DNA of 24,217 nucleotides from a virus, in IMG/VR virus record IMGVR_UViG_3300031772_004826, positions 1 through 24,217 of that record. One strand, written 5' to 3'. This document shows positions 1-7,121 of the stretch, piece by piece. The stretch's first letter is position 1, and each line of letters begins with the position of its first letter. The notes beneath the pieces were generated by a model that saw only the letters and a list, made by a program, of their open reading frames with translations, searched no databases and had not been told where the DNA came from. The translations under genes and the position numbers were made by a program.

Positions 1-933
1 GGCGGCGGCCTGGTCTTGCTCATTGTTCTGGTATCGCAAAATCCCCTTCAGGCGAGCGAATACCACTCCCATCGCCGCGGTAAACAGCAAATGTTTATGC
101 GTCTCCACCGCCCCTTCCAAGATCACACGCACCTCGCCAAACTGCAGCTCACCAGCATTGCTACAGCTCTCGGTGTAGGTTGCGTACCAGTTGATGGCCG
201 GTGCCGGTGGTGCGGCATACTTCTGCTTGTCGATGATCTGGTACTGCATAGTCAGCCCGTCTGCAGAATCCCAGAATCGCATCGACTCGCGCTTGAACGA
301 GGCTTGCAAAGGTGGCAGAACCAGGTACCGAAAGGCATGCGGCCAATTCAGGATGTGCGAAGTGACCAGCTTGCCTTCCACGACCCGCGTCATCAGGAAG
401 GCCGCGTCACGCTCCTCGCTGACGGTCCAGCGGTTATTCAGTACTCGCGCGTCGGCCGCGGCGCCTGTAGTGTTCCGGGGATCAATGTAACCACTCGGAT
501 CAGTGCAGAGCATCCTGGTCAGCTCGATTTCGAACTCAATTCGGTAGCCCTTGCTGCCCCAGACATTGGTGATCGAGAGGTCCTGAGGTTTCGGCCCGTT
601 ATTGCAATCGCTGTAGGGTGACTCCAGATCCGGATCGCATCGCAGTAGCACCTCATCGTTGACGGAGTAGATAAATATCGCGCGTGGTTGTGACAGCAAT
701 GTCTGCACCGCACGCATCCAAGTAGTACCCGTCATGTGCGATGCGAAACCCGGGATCTTCACGCCGTGATTTGTCCCCGTGGCATCTGGGTGCACGGTGC
801 AGGCTACCCGGATATTGAACTTGCTGTAGAGGGCATCTGTACCAGAATCGTCGTAGGTGATTGTCTGGTCGAAACGCAGTGTCTCGCAATCCGTCAGGAC
901 TATGCCATTGTAGGAAACGTTGGTGCCGGCCAT
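1..933 (-). CDS. Tail protein downstream of tape measure (partial, runs off the window)
   Basis: An uninterrupted minus-strand frame of 311 codons starts at the ATG at 933 and is still open at base 1, so the 3' end is missing. I translated it by hand. It begins MAGTNVSYNGIVLTDCETL and continues through a mixed alpha/beta sequence without low-complexity stretches. The start ATG overlaps the TAA stop of the tape-measure gene (TAATG), and a GGGAGG Shine-Dalgarno sequence lies 8 nt upstream, so the two genes are probably translationally coupled. Its place directly after the tape measure is where phages encode a distal-tail or baseplate-hub protein. I do not recognise the family from sequence, so the tail role is inferred from gene order only. 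It contains six cysteines, more than is usual for a tail component. Confidence 0.85.
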   Translation of the reverse strand, partial: MAGTNVSYNGIVLTDCETLRFDQTITYDDSGTDALYSKFNIRVACTVHPDATGTNHGVKIPGFASHMTGTTWMRAVQTLLSQPRAIFIYSVNDEVLLRCDPDLESPYSDCNNGPKPQDLSITNVWGSKGYRIEFEIELTRMLCTDPSGYIDPRNTTGAAADARVLNNRWTVSEERDAAFLMTRVVEGKLVTSHILNWPHAFRYLVLPPLQASFKRESMRFWDSADGLTMQYQIIDKQKYAAPPAPAINWYATYTESCSNAGELQFGEVRVILEGAVETHKHLLFTAAMGVVFARLKGILRYQNNEQDQAAA

Positions 934-2873
934 TATGGCTTCCTCCCGCGGCGAGGCGTCGAGAAGCCGCCCTGTGCGATATCATTCAAGACGTCGACAT
1001 AGGCTGCCATACCTCCAGCTACAGGTATCTGTCGGGCTAGCCAGGCCAGTGCGGCCCCCCACAACGTTGTGTTTTCAAGGACCGCTAACATCGCATTCGC
1101 ACCAGCAGAAGCGCCCCAGCCGATCATGTTCTTGAGGTTTGAACCCAGGGACTTGTACTTGAGCGTCCGATCTTCCAGCCGACTCTGAGAATGCACCATG
1201 CCTTGATAGGTGTAGCCCGTCGCGGCAGCTAGAGCCATATCTCGCCGAATCTGTTCGGCAATGTACTGGGCCTTGGCCATCGCGAAAGCCCCGCTGTATT
1301 GGACCAGGTAATCTTGCATCATCATCAAGCTGGTGCCGGTCCGCTCGATCGTTTGAATGAGATCCTTGAATCCATGGATGACGTTCTTCGTCGCGTCGTA
1401 TAAATCGCGGTTCTCGGACAGGAACGCCCGCGGCCCACCGGACATGTACATGCCCAATGGTCCCATGGCCCCCAACTGGGCGCCGGTTCGCACGACTTTC
1501 TCGGCAGCCACGAATGGTAGCCCCACCGTGTACCGAGCTGCCGTGCCTGCCATGCCGGCCGCCGCACCCATCGCTCCGATCGTGTAGCCAGCCCCCGAGC
1601 CGTACCACAGCGTTCGAGCCAGTCGAGACAGCGGTCCGGGGCCTTGCGGCGGAGCAATCGTGACAGGGGCGGTACCTTCGCCGGCGGCCGTCTGATCGTC
1701 GTAGCTTCGTCCACCCCCGCCGGCCGTGTACTGCTGCGATCCCTGCGGTGAGCCCCAGAAGACCCGCTGCGATTCGCCGCCCGGCCGGGCCGAGAACTGC
1801 GCCATGCTGCCAGTATCGCCCCGGGGGTAAAACATGGTGCCACCGTCCGGCAACCGGACGGTGTAGCCCCCATCCCCGGCGTTGGCGGTCCGGCTGGCCT
1901 CCCGCTGGGCCTTGCGGCGCTGCCGGCGCCGCCACCACATGAATGCCCCGCCAGTCAGGACGGTAGCCGCGGCAGTCGCGCCGTAGCCAGCATACCGCTG
2001 TCCTCGTGAGCCAGGACCGAATCCACCCCCACCCCCGCCCCGCGCACCACCGCTACCAATCCCAGTTGCTACGGGAACAGCTGCCGGAGCCGGGATGGCT
2101 GCTGCGGCGTTCTCAACCTCTTCCGCGGCGTCTTCTTCGTCCTCTTCCTCGTCCTCGTCCTCCTCGTCGACAGCGGCACCCTTTTTGGCCGCCTTAGCCA
2201 ACTTCGCTCGCCTGCGAAGTTCGCGCATCCCTTCGTCAGCTAACCGACTCCCGACCGCTGTCGTGCTGACGTCAGCCGACCAGTCACCGTAGGCACCCCG
2301 CATCTCTTCCAGGGCGCTGATGCTGGCCTCCAGCGTCGTGACCTTGCCCTTCTGCTGCAAAGACAGGATCTGCAGAAGATGGGCCGCCCGCTGCACGAAG
2401 GACAGGATCACTCCGGGATGGGCCTTAGCGTAAGCCGCGGAGGCCTTCATCGTGTCCCGCACGGCTGGTGACTGAGCTGTGGAATCCAAGGCATCGCCAA
2501 CCGTCTGTAGAGTCTGCACGCCTAGACTGACGTGCCGATACTGGTTGCGAATCTTCGCCAGGTCGCCAACCAGGGGCAGGGCGCTGACGCCAGACATCGA
2601 AGCCCGCTTTAGGTGCTCCCACCGCTGCTGGGGCTCGTCCACCGCTCGCATCAGGCTGACCAGCATGTTACTGACGTCAGCGATGCCGCTCTGATCGACG
2701 AGGCCGGCGATCTCGATGATCTGCTGGATATGATCGATGGCCTGGCGAGTGGTTTGGTCTCCGGCCGCCGGCGAAGCACTGCCACTGATCCGCCGCGCAG
2801 CGAACTGCAGGGGATTGATGGATTGCGCCACGGAGGCCACGCGTGACATTTTGGTCGGATCACTGCCAGGCAT
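933..2873 (-). CDS. Probable tail tape-measure protein (646 aa)
   Basis: The protein is rich in Ala, Gly and Met and strongly helical. Visible segments, in order, are: helical residues 1-230; a very acidic run at 236-254; a Gly-rich linker at 271-291; a hydrophobic stretch at 294-314 followed at once by a basic cluster (RRRQRRK, 315-321); a Gly/Gln-rich linker to about 410; and an Ala/Gly-rich hydrophobic region, 425-475, leading to a helical C-terminus with another hydrophobic segment near 585-625. Membrane-like segments in an elongated protein are typical of tape measures. It follows the frameshifted chaperone gene and precedes a tail gene, which is the tape-measure position. The start ATG at 2873 is 5 nt after the stop of the frameshift frame, with a weak GGTG upstream. 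At the usual ~0.15 nm per residue, 646 aa would give a tail of about 100 nm. An internal virion protein is the alternative. Confidence 0.7.
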   Translation of the reverse strand: MPGSDPTKMSRVASVAQSINPLQFAARRISGSASPAAGDQTTRQAIDHIQQIIEIAGLVDQSGIADVSNMLVSLMRAVDEPQQRWEHLKRASMSGVSALPLVGDLAKIRNQYRHVSLGVQTLQTVGDALDSTAQSPAVRDTMKASAAYAKAHPGVILSFVQRAAHLLQILSLQQKGKVTTLEASISALEEMRGAYGDWSADVSTTAVGSRLADEGMRELRRRAKLAKAAKKGAAVDEEDEDEEEDEEDAAEEVENAAAAIPAPAAVPVATGIGSGGARGGGGGGFGPGSRGQRYAGYGATAAATVLTGGAFMWWRRRQRRKAQREASRTANAGDGGYTVRLPDGGTMFYPRGDTGSMAQFSARPGGESQRVFWGSPQGSQQYTAGGGGRSYDDQTAAGEGTAPVTIAPPQGPGPLSRLARTLWYGSGAGYTIGAMGAAAGMAGTAARYTVGLPFVAAEKVVRTGAQLGAMGPLGMYMSGGPRAFLSENRDLYDATKNVIHGFKDLIQTIERTGTSLMMMQDYLVQYSGAFAMAKAQYIAEQIRRDMALAAATGYTYQGMVHSQSRLEDRTLKYKSLGSNLKNMIGWGASAGANAMLAVLENTTLWGAALAWLARQIPVAGGMAAYVDVLNDIAQGGFSTPRRGRKP

Positions 2874-2878
2874 TCACA

Positions 2879-3188
2879 TCACCGCTTGTTACTCATCCGC
2901 CGGTTGGCGAGATATCGCTGATATCGGTAATGACCCTCGGCCGGGTCATCACACATGACCAGGAACCATTCGGGATCTAAGGCGCTGTCGGCTGACGCTC
3001 GATCTCCGAAGTGATCTCCGAAGGTGGCGTCGACTGCATGCCGAACGTGATTGGCATGTCGCAAGTGGGCTCGGAATCGGTTGAGCCAAAGTCCGACATA
3101 GCGGGGGTAGTCGTTTCGCTCGAGTCTGTCCAGGTCCCCGACTCCGTACTCGACGGCGCAGTCAGCGTATGCCTGATACTTTTTTTTT
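2879..3188 (-). CDS. -1 frameshift extension of tail assembly chaperone (T-like part of a GT fusion)
   Basis: Reading the coding strand one base back from the A9 run gives codons TCA AAA AAA AAG TAT CAG GCA TAC and stays open for about 100 codons to TGA at 2879-2881. That stop is 5 nt before the tape-measure ATG. The translation is a normal-looking protein (…QAYADCAVEYGVGDLDRLE…, ending RRMSNKR), rich in Arg, His and aromatic residues. The zero frame over the same bases is Ser/Thr/Pro-rich. Frames were checked by coordinate: zero-frame codons begin at positions divisible by 3 and this frame at remainder 1, which is a -1 shift on the minus strand. The full product would be the first ~110 residues of the 3513 gene joined to this extension, about 210 aa. 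A length error in the homopolymer (A10 instead of A9) would also join the two frames. Confidence 0.7.
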
Positions 3189-3513
3189 GATCTTCGAGCC
3201 AGAAGTAGAAGTCCGCCAGCAGCCCGAGTTGCTCACCAATGGTCAAGCCTGTCCGTTTGACGGGGTCGAAGGGTTGTACGTTAAACACCTCGCACACCGC
3301 CGCACAAGTGATCCGTGTCGCCTCATTATCCCCTTCGTCAATTTGCTTCAGGTGCCGGTCAGCCACGTAGCGCGGATGGCTCTGCAGCTGGAGGTGGATG
3401 TCGATTGGATCGACTCTCCGATACTGCGAACCATCCCAGAACCGATAAATCATGCGGCGCCTGTTGTAGGCCCACCGCTGGTACGTTCTCACTCCGAACA
3501 TTGGTCGCCCCAT
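2977..3513 (-). CDS. Tail assembly chaperone, zero-frame product (G-like)
   Basis: The zero frame encodes 178 aa. Residues 1-110 form a compact domain (…MIYRFWDGSQYRRVDP at 21-36, then a helical part ending FYFWLEDQKK). After codon ~110 the composition changes abruptly to a Ser/Thr/Pro-rich tail. The change falls exactly at a run of nine A residues on the coding strand. It lies between the tube-like genes and the tape measure, the invariable place of the siphovirus/myovirus tail assembly chaperone pair (lambda gpG/gpGT type). Such chaperones coat the tape measure during tail assembly and are absent from the virion. The start is uncertain: ATG 3513 has AGGA directly against it, while the ATG at 3501 has GGGG 6 nt upstream. 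I could not assign a named family by sequence, so the call rests on position, the slippery site and the open -1 frame. Confidence 0.75.
   Translation of the reverse strand: MGRPMFGVRTYQRWAYNRRRMIYRFWDGSQYRRVDPIDIHLQLQSHPRYVADRHLKQIDEGDNEATRITCAAVCEVFNVQPFDPVKRTGLTIGEQLGLLADFYFWLEDQKKSIRHTLTAPSSTESGTWTDSSETTTPAMSDFGSTDSEPTCDMPITFGMQSTPPSEITSEIERQPTAP
3180..3188 (-). promoter_or_regulatory. A9 slippery site for programmed -1 ribosomal frameshifting
   Basis: The coding strand reads GAT CAA AAA AAA AGT, nine consecutive A residues, so both the P- and A-site tRNAs can re-pair after slipping back one base (X XXY YYZ type, A AAA AAG in the last seven bases). A weak 6-bp pairing is possible further on between 3148-3153 and 3120-3125. 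It starts about 26 nt after the run, too far to be a confident stimulatory structure. Confidence 0.7.
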
Positions 3514-3525
3514 TCCTGAAAAGTA

Positions 3526-4053
3526 TTACGAGCCGCCTGTGTACTCCGTCACGTCAGTATTATGCAGGATTCCGTCGCGCGCGGTACCATCCTGACAGCG
3601 GTGACATTCAAATTGCAAGCCGACAGAAGTAAACTTCGATCCCATGCCATACGGAATCGCATCACGCAAGATGGCGCAGGGGAAATTTAGTGGACGCGTT
3701 GCGGAGTTGAGGCACAAGCGAAAGCCCTTGGCTGCCAGCATCAGCGTCCCGACTTCTGCCAAAAGGATCGTCCCCAAGGTGGCATTGACTTCCCGCCTGC
3801 GCAGTTTGTCGATCTCGGCCGCGTCCCATCGTGAGAGCTCCATGCGCACCACGCAAATCGCACCGAGCCACTGCACTTCGATCGGAGGTCCCTGCGGACC
3901 GCCATGCCGATCGCCGGGAACATTGTGCCAGAACGCACGTTCCTCGACGTCGGTCATGTCCATCGTTTCACCCAACTTGAACAAGTTGCCCACCGTGTTG
4001 ATAAGCTGTGTGTACACGTTGACTTTACCGGCAATTTGTACGGCATCTGGCAT
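3526..4053 (-). CDS. Tail-tube-like protein, second tandem copy (175 aa)
   Basis: This is a clear paralogue of the gene just upstream in transcription (4066-4596). The two share long conserved blocks such as RxFWHNVPGDRHGGPQGPP (with only the first residues differing), TRPLNFP near residue 125 and IPYGMGSKFTSVGLQFECHR near residue 140. Differences cluster at the two ends and in the middle helix. The size (175 aa), predicted beta-rich character and location between the connector gene and the chaperone/tape-measure genes fit a tail-tube or tail-terminator protein. The fold was not verified and I do not recognise a named family. The start ATG at 4053 is preceded by AAAGGA with 8 nt spacing. The gap to the upstream gene is 12 nt, and the chaperone gene starts 12 nt downstream, so all belong to one transcript. 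Confidence 0.6.
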   Translation of the reverse strand: MPDAVQIAGKVNVYTQLINTVGNLFKLGETMDMTDVEERAFWHNVPGDRHGGPQGPPIEVQWLGAICVVRMELSRWDAAEIDKLRRREVNATLGTILLAEVGTLMLAAKGFRLCLNSATRPLNFPCAILRDAIPYGMGSKFTSVGLQFECHRCQDGTARDGILHNTDVTEYTGGS

Positions 4054-4065
4054 ATTCGGATTCCT

Positions 4066-4596
4066 TTAATACTCGGCTGTCGTCGCGTCGTAGAGCACGC
4101 CCTCGGCCGCCCATGAAGCGATAGTCGCGGGCATGCGATGGCATTCAAATTGCAGACCAACGCTCGTGAATTTTGACCCCATGCCATATGGGATCGCGTC
4201 TCGCAAAATAACGCAAGGAAAGTTCAACGGACGTGTCAACGTGGACAGCAACAGCCGGAAAGCTCGCGTCGCCAGCATGGCATTTCCCACGTCCGTAGCG
4301 ACGATCGTGCCCAACGTCGTGCCATACACCTTGCGTTTACGCAGCTCGTCCATGACCACAGTGTCCCAGCGACTCAGTTCCACTCGCACCACGGCGATTG
4401 AACCGAGATATTGGACTTCGATCGGGGGTCCTTGGGGGCCACCGTGTCGATCGCCAGGAACGTTGTGCCAGAACGATCGCTCCTCAATGTCGTGCATGTC
4501 CTGGGCTTCGCCCAACGTCAGCAGTTCGTTACTGCCACCGTTAACGAACTGCAACTTCAAGGTCACTTTGCCGGTTACGTTGATGGTGTCGACCAT
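4066..4596 (-). CDS. Tail-tube-like protein, first tandem copy (176 aa)
   Basis: The paralogous partner of 3526-4053, with the same conserved WHNVPGDRHGGPQGPP core and GMGSKFTSVGLQFECHR block. The N-terminal third begins MVDTINVTGKVTLKLQFVNG, alternating polar and hydrophobic residues as expected for beta strands. The gene starts 4 nt after the stop of the gp36-like connector gene, with AGAGG 8 nt before the ATG. A tail-tube or related ring protein is the best positional guess. Two adjacent copies could supply the tube and a tail-completion or terminator ring, or two interchangeable tube subunits. The function is inferred from gene order, not from a recognised domain. Confidence 0.6.
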   Translation of the reverse strand: MVDTINVTGKVTLKLQFVNGGSNELLTLGEAQDMHDIEERSFWHNVPGDRHGGPQGPPIEVQYLGSIAVVRVELSRWDTVVMDELRKRKVYGTTLGTIVATDVGNAMLATRAFRLLLSTLTRPLNFPCVILRDAIPYGMGSKFTSVGLQFECHRMPATIASWAAEGVLYDATTAEY

Positions 4597-4600
4597 GGGA

Positions 4601-5128
4601 TCAGCCTCTGTCTAAAGGATTGCGTTCGCGTACGGCTGGCACGTGTCGATTCGCCAGGCGAGCCGATAGGAAGTTGCGCGTATCGATTTCCAAGGAAGTC
4701 GGCCCGTGCAATTGCGGGGCCGTAGCTTTCAACTGTGGATCGGATGTATCGGCGAGTCCAAACACGTTGATGCCCTGCGCGAGGCGGTCGAGATACTCGT
4801 GAGCGCGTTTGCGAATTGCATCCGCCTGTGTTTCGTACAGACCCGGCCGTCGATCGAACAAGCCAGCCATAGCAATGGTGCACACGACCTTCTTAAGGTG
4901 GGCCGTGCCGTGCGTATCCAACGCCACCAATTGAGCTGACGTGTAGCGTTGTCCGACCCGTAAACTCACGTCGACATCTCCGCAGGCACTCACCAACGCC
5001 ACTTCGACATTGGGGTGCACGAGGATGTCGTCGCGCAGCAATCGCACGCCATCGTCCGTGGCCAGTTGGCCGATCGTCTCGATGTCGAAGCGTGCGACGA
5101 GATCTGCTGTCGTAGCGTACGTGGCCAT
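4601..5128 (-). CDS. Mu gp36-like head-tail connector protein (DUF1320 type)
   Basis: The N-terminus MATYATTADLVARFDIETIGQL matches the characteristic opening of Mu gp36-like proteins (a tyrosine, then 'T..DL..RF....i..L'). It is followed by an aspartate-rich helix, a conserved VGQRYTSAQLV segment and a helical part up to RKRAHEYLDRLAQG near residue 117, as in that family. These proteins are small helical connector or adaptor subunits encoded just after the major capsid gene, as here. Residues ~125-175 form an extra C-terminal tail containing PQLHGPTSLEIDTRNF. The ATG at 5128 has GGGAG 6 nt upstream. The gene lies 71 nt after the major capsid stop and 4 nt before the first tube-like gene. Confidence 0.75.
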   Translation of the reverse strand: MATYATTADLVARFDIETIGQLATDDGVRLLRDDILVHPNVEVALVSACGDVDVSLRVGQRYTSAQLVALDTHGTAHLKKVVCTIAMAGLFDRRPGLYETQADAIRKRAHEYLDRLAQGINVFGLADTSDPQLKATAPQLHGPTSLEIDTRNFLSARLANRHVPAVRERNPLDRG

Positions 5129-5145
5129 CAGCTGCTCCCGACGGC

Positions 5146-5170
5146 ACGAGCCGGTTTGTTGCCGACTCGT
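5146..5170 (-). other. RNA hairpin between the capsid and connector genes
   Basis: In the minus-strand transcript a 9-bp stem (ACGAGUCGG with CCGGCUCGU, one U-G wobble) closes a 7-nt loop, CAACAAA. No U-tract follows, so it is not a standard intrinsic terminator. It sits in the only sizeable gap after the major capsid gene. It could slow 3' decay or reduce read-through so that capsid protein is made in excess, but this is inference. Confidence 0.45.
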
Positions 5171-5199
5171 CCCGTGTTATTCCAGCACTGGACCGAGCT

Positions 5200-6270
5200 T
5201 TACTCGATCACGTTTTGGAAATAGAAGCCGCTCACTGGGGAGGTCATCACCGGTGCGTAGTCCTCGGCCACATGCCCAGAAATACGACGGTGCTTGTCCT
5301 CGGAGAACTGCTCGACCGTCATTTCTTCGTACATGAAGAGCATGGCTGTCGACCACGATGGTCCGCTCTCAACATTCGCAACCAGTCCACCAGGCCGTGC
5401 CATCATGTAGGCGATGTCGTCCGCCATGACGTCGCTGCGAACCACTGTCGCTCCACGCACGCTGGTGACCATCACCGTGTCTTCCACGATGATCTCGTAG
5501 CCATACAACTTGTTCGGCAAGCCGAACTCGCTGTAACGACCTTCCTGGTTGATCACTTCTTTCCAGGCGTCTTCGCTGCCCTTGATGTAGTCGCGAATCT
5601 CCTGACTCTCACCCACACGGGCAGCCGTCACGGGATTCATCACGAGCATCAAGTCCTCTTTGCGAACCACCGCCAGCGTGTCGATGCGGATCAGATTCGC
5701 CGCATAGTTGAGTGACCGTTTAATGTCACCACGCTGCGTGGTTGAGAGCTCCCACGTGCCGCTGTTTGTCAGGATCGACGGGGTGGCGATCACGTGCGTC
5801 GAGTCCCAGTTGTTCGTGTCGAACAGCACTTGATGCACGCCACGCGTACGGGCCGTCATGGCTTGCTGGGCCTTGGTTGCAGCACCCGTAGCGAGGATGT
5901 CCCAGTCCGCTTGCTTCTGCGACTTGTAGCCGATTTGGAAGTCGAAATCGAACCGCTGAGTTCGATAGTCGAGAAAGCGAAACTGCTCCCAACCCGCATT
6001 CCGTTCCGGGCGGTCACTTCCATCTGGCCAAACATGTTCGTTGAGGTTTCCGCCAACGATGCGACCGGCTTCCTCGGCCGTGATTTGTAAGTAGAGTCCG
6101 GAGTCTTTGGTCACTTCTCGGATTTGGATATAACGGTTCAGTGGGAACTTCTTGACGTCGCGTGAATAGTGGATCACCAGGTGACCCGTGGCTTCATGCT
6201 GACGAATATACGTGTTCGATTGACCGGGAAGTGTAAGTGTCCCGGCCGTCGACGCGAAGGATTGCGGCAT
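5200..6270 (-). CDS. Major capsid protein (HK97-type fold expected, 356 aa)
   Basis: The size (356 aa), its place after the protease/scaffold and decoration genes, and the sequence pattern fit an HK97-fold major capsid protein. The N-terminus is extended (MPQSFASTAGTLTLPGQ). It is followed by an E-loop-like stretch (LNRYIQIREVTKDSGLYLQI), a central A-domain part with VVRKEDLMLVMNPVTAARVG, and a GLPNKLYGYEIIVEDTV segment, which is typical of the P-domain/A-domain junction ('lyGyeVvvt'). The C-terminus ends …DYAPVMTSPVSGFYFQNVIE. No long N-terminal delta domain is present, which agrees with a separately encoded scaffold. The ATG at 6270 has GGAG 8 nt upstream. The fold is inferred from family knowledge, not modelled. 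Confidence 0.85.
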   Translation of the reverse strand: MPQSFASTAGTLTLPGQSNTYIRQHEATGHLVIHYSRDVKKFPLNRYIQIREVTKDSGLYLQITAEEAGRIVGGNLNEHVWPDGSDRPERNAGWEQFRFLDYRTQRFDFDFQIGYKSQKQADWDILATGAATKAQQAMTARTRGVHQVLFDTNNWDSTHVIATPSILTNSGTWELSTTQRGDIKRSLNYAANLIRIDTLAVVRKEDLMLVMNPVTAARVGESQEIRDYIKGSEDAWKEVINQEGRYSEFGLPNKLYGYEIIVEDTVMVTSVRGATVVRSDVMADDIAYMMARPGGLVANVESGPSWSTAMLFMYEEMTVEQFSEDKHRRISGHVAEDYAPVMTSPVSGFYFQNVIE

Positions 6271-6318
6271 TATCTAGTCTCCAGTTCAGAAAGGAACAAA
6301 CGTCTTGGTAACGGGCAC

Positions 6319-7059
6319 TTAAGCTTCCGCTGTCCAGGTGCCGGCATAGGCCACGAGGTCCCAGGTCCCGACGACCCGACATCGCCACGTGCAAACTTCA
6401 CCCACGGCATCAGCTGACATGTACTTGCCAGCTGCCCCTTGCACACCGGTGCTTGGCAGAGCCATGGTTTCTAAGAGATTTGGGTCAACCCGCAGCTCTT
6501 GGGCCGCACCCACGCGCACGCTGACCTGGTAGCCCACGACAGCGGCTGGCAGACTCAACACCACCACGCCACCCGCGCCTACCGTCGAAATAACTTTCCC
6601 CAGGTCTTCCAGTTTGAGCGTGTAGTCCGCGGTCTTCACGAGCGTGGTTGCTGAGCGATTGCAGATCTCGTGATCCACAATCCGCACGCGGACTTTGCCA
6701 CTCGCAGCCGAGGCACCCAAGGCATAGCCCAAAATCGGGAAGCCATGCACAGCTGGCTGTGCAAAGCTACTGCCATCCGGAGCGAGGAGATCGCCATTGA
6801 CGATCGCCAGGGTGGTTGACACGTTGACTTCGCATTCCTCACCGGGTCCATAGACCCGGCAAGAGTTGCCAGCCTGCGCAGCAACATTCGTCCCGATCTC
6901 GGGAATGGGCGCGTAGATCCCGGCTTCGTGTGTCACGCCGACCGGAAACATTCCGAGCGTCGCGAGCTTGCACTGGTTGGGGTAGGCGGCGTCTTGCGCG
7001 ACAATCACGCGTGGCATGACCGCAACGCCAGCGACCCAACTGTGATTCAAAGTTGGCAT
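6319..7059 (-). CDS. Capsid decoration-type protein (DUF2190-like), second tandem copy
   Basis: A 246-aa protein closely related along its whole length to the neighbouring 7122-7856 product. The first 14 residues (MPTLNHSWVAGVAV) are identical. Residues ~15-140 have the pattern of small capsid cement proteins: an opening VIVAQDAAYPNQ, then FPVGVTHEAGIYAPIP, then CRVYGPGEECEV, an 'IVNGDLLAPDG' turn and a closing KVRVRIVDHEI strand. Residues ~145-245 form an appended beta-rich domain starting LVKTADYTLKLEDLGKVIS and ending GTWDLVAYAGTWTAEA. Such proteins bind the outer capsid lattice and stabilise it; the extra domain could project outward. The ATG at 7059 has AGAGGTG 5 nt upstream. Confidence 0.7.
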   Translation of the reverse strand: MPTLNHSWVAGVAVMPRVIVAQDAAYPNQCKLATLGMFPVGVTHEAGIYAPIPEIGTNVAAQAGNSCRVYGPGEECEVNVSTTLAIVNGDLLAPDGSSFAQPAVHGFPILGYALGASAASGKVRVRIVDHEICNRSATTLVKTADYTLKLEDLGKVISTVGAGGVVVLSLPAAVVGYQVSVRVGAAQELRVDPNLLETMALPSTGVQGAAGKYMSADAVGEVCTWRCRVVGTWDLVAYAGTWTAEA

Positions 7060-7121
7060 GGTTTCACCTCTTGTAAAAATGTCGTATTAAGAATCGCTGG
7101 CGGTTCAGTCAGGCGAACGGT

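Noticed and set aside
16-621. Plus-strand frame of 201 codons at the window start
   Set aside because: The minus-strand frame covering the same bases is open for 311 codons to the window edge, has a strong ribosome-binding site and overlaps the tape-measure stop. The plus frame is its shadow.
1075-1938. Minus-strand frame of 287 codons inside the tape measure
   Set aside because: It is in another frame of the tape-measure gene with His/Arg/Gly-rich, repetitive composition. The tape-measure frame is the longer one with a proper start and neighbours.
3180-3188. T9 run on the plus strand as a terminator
   Set aside because: There is no stem before it on the plus strand and all genes run the other way. 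It is explained as the A9 slippery run in the chaperone gene.
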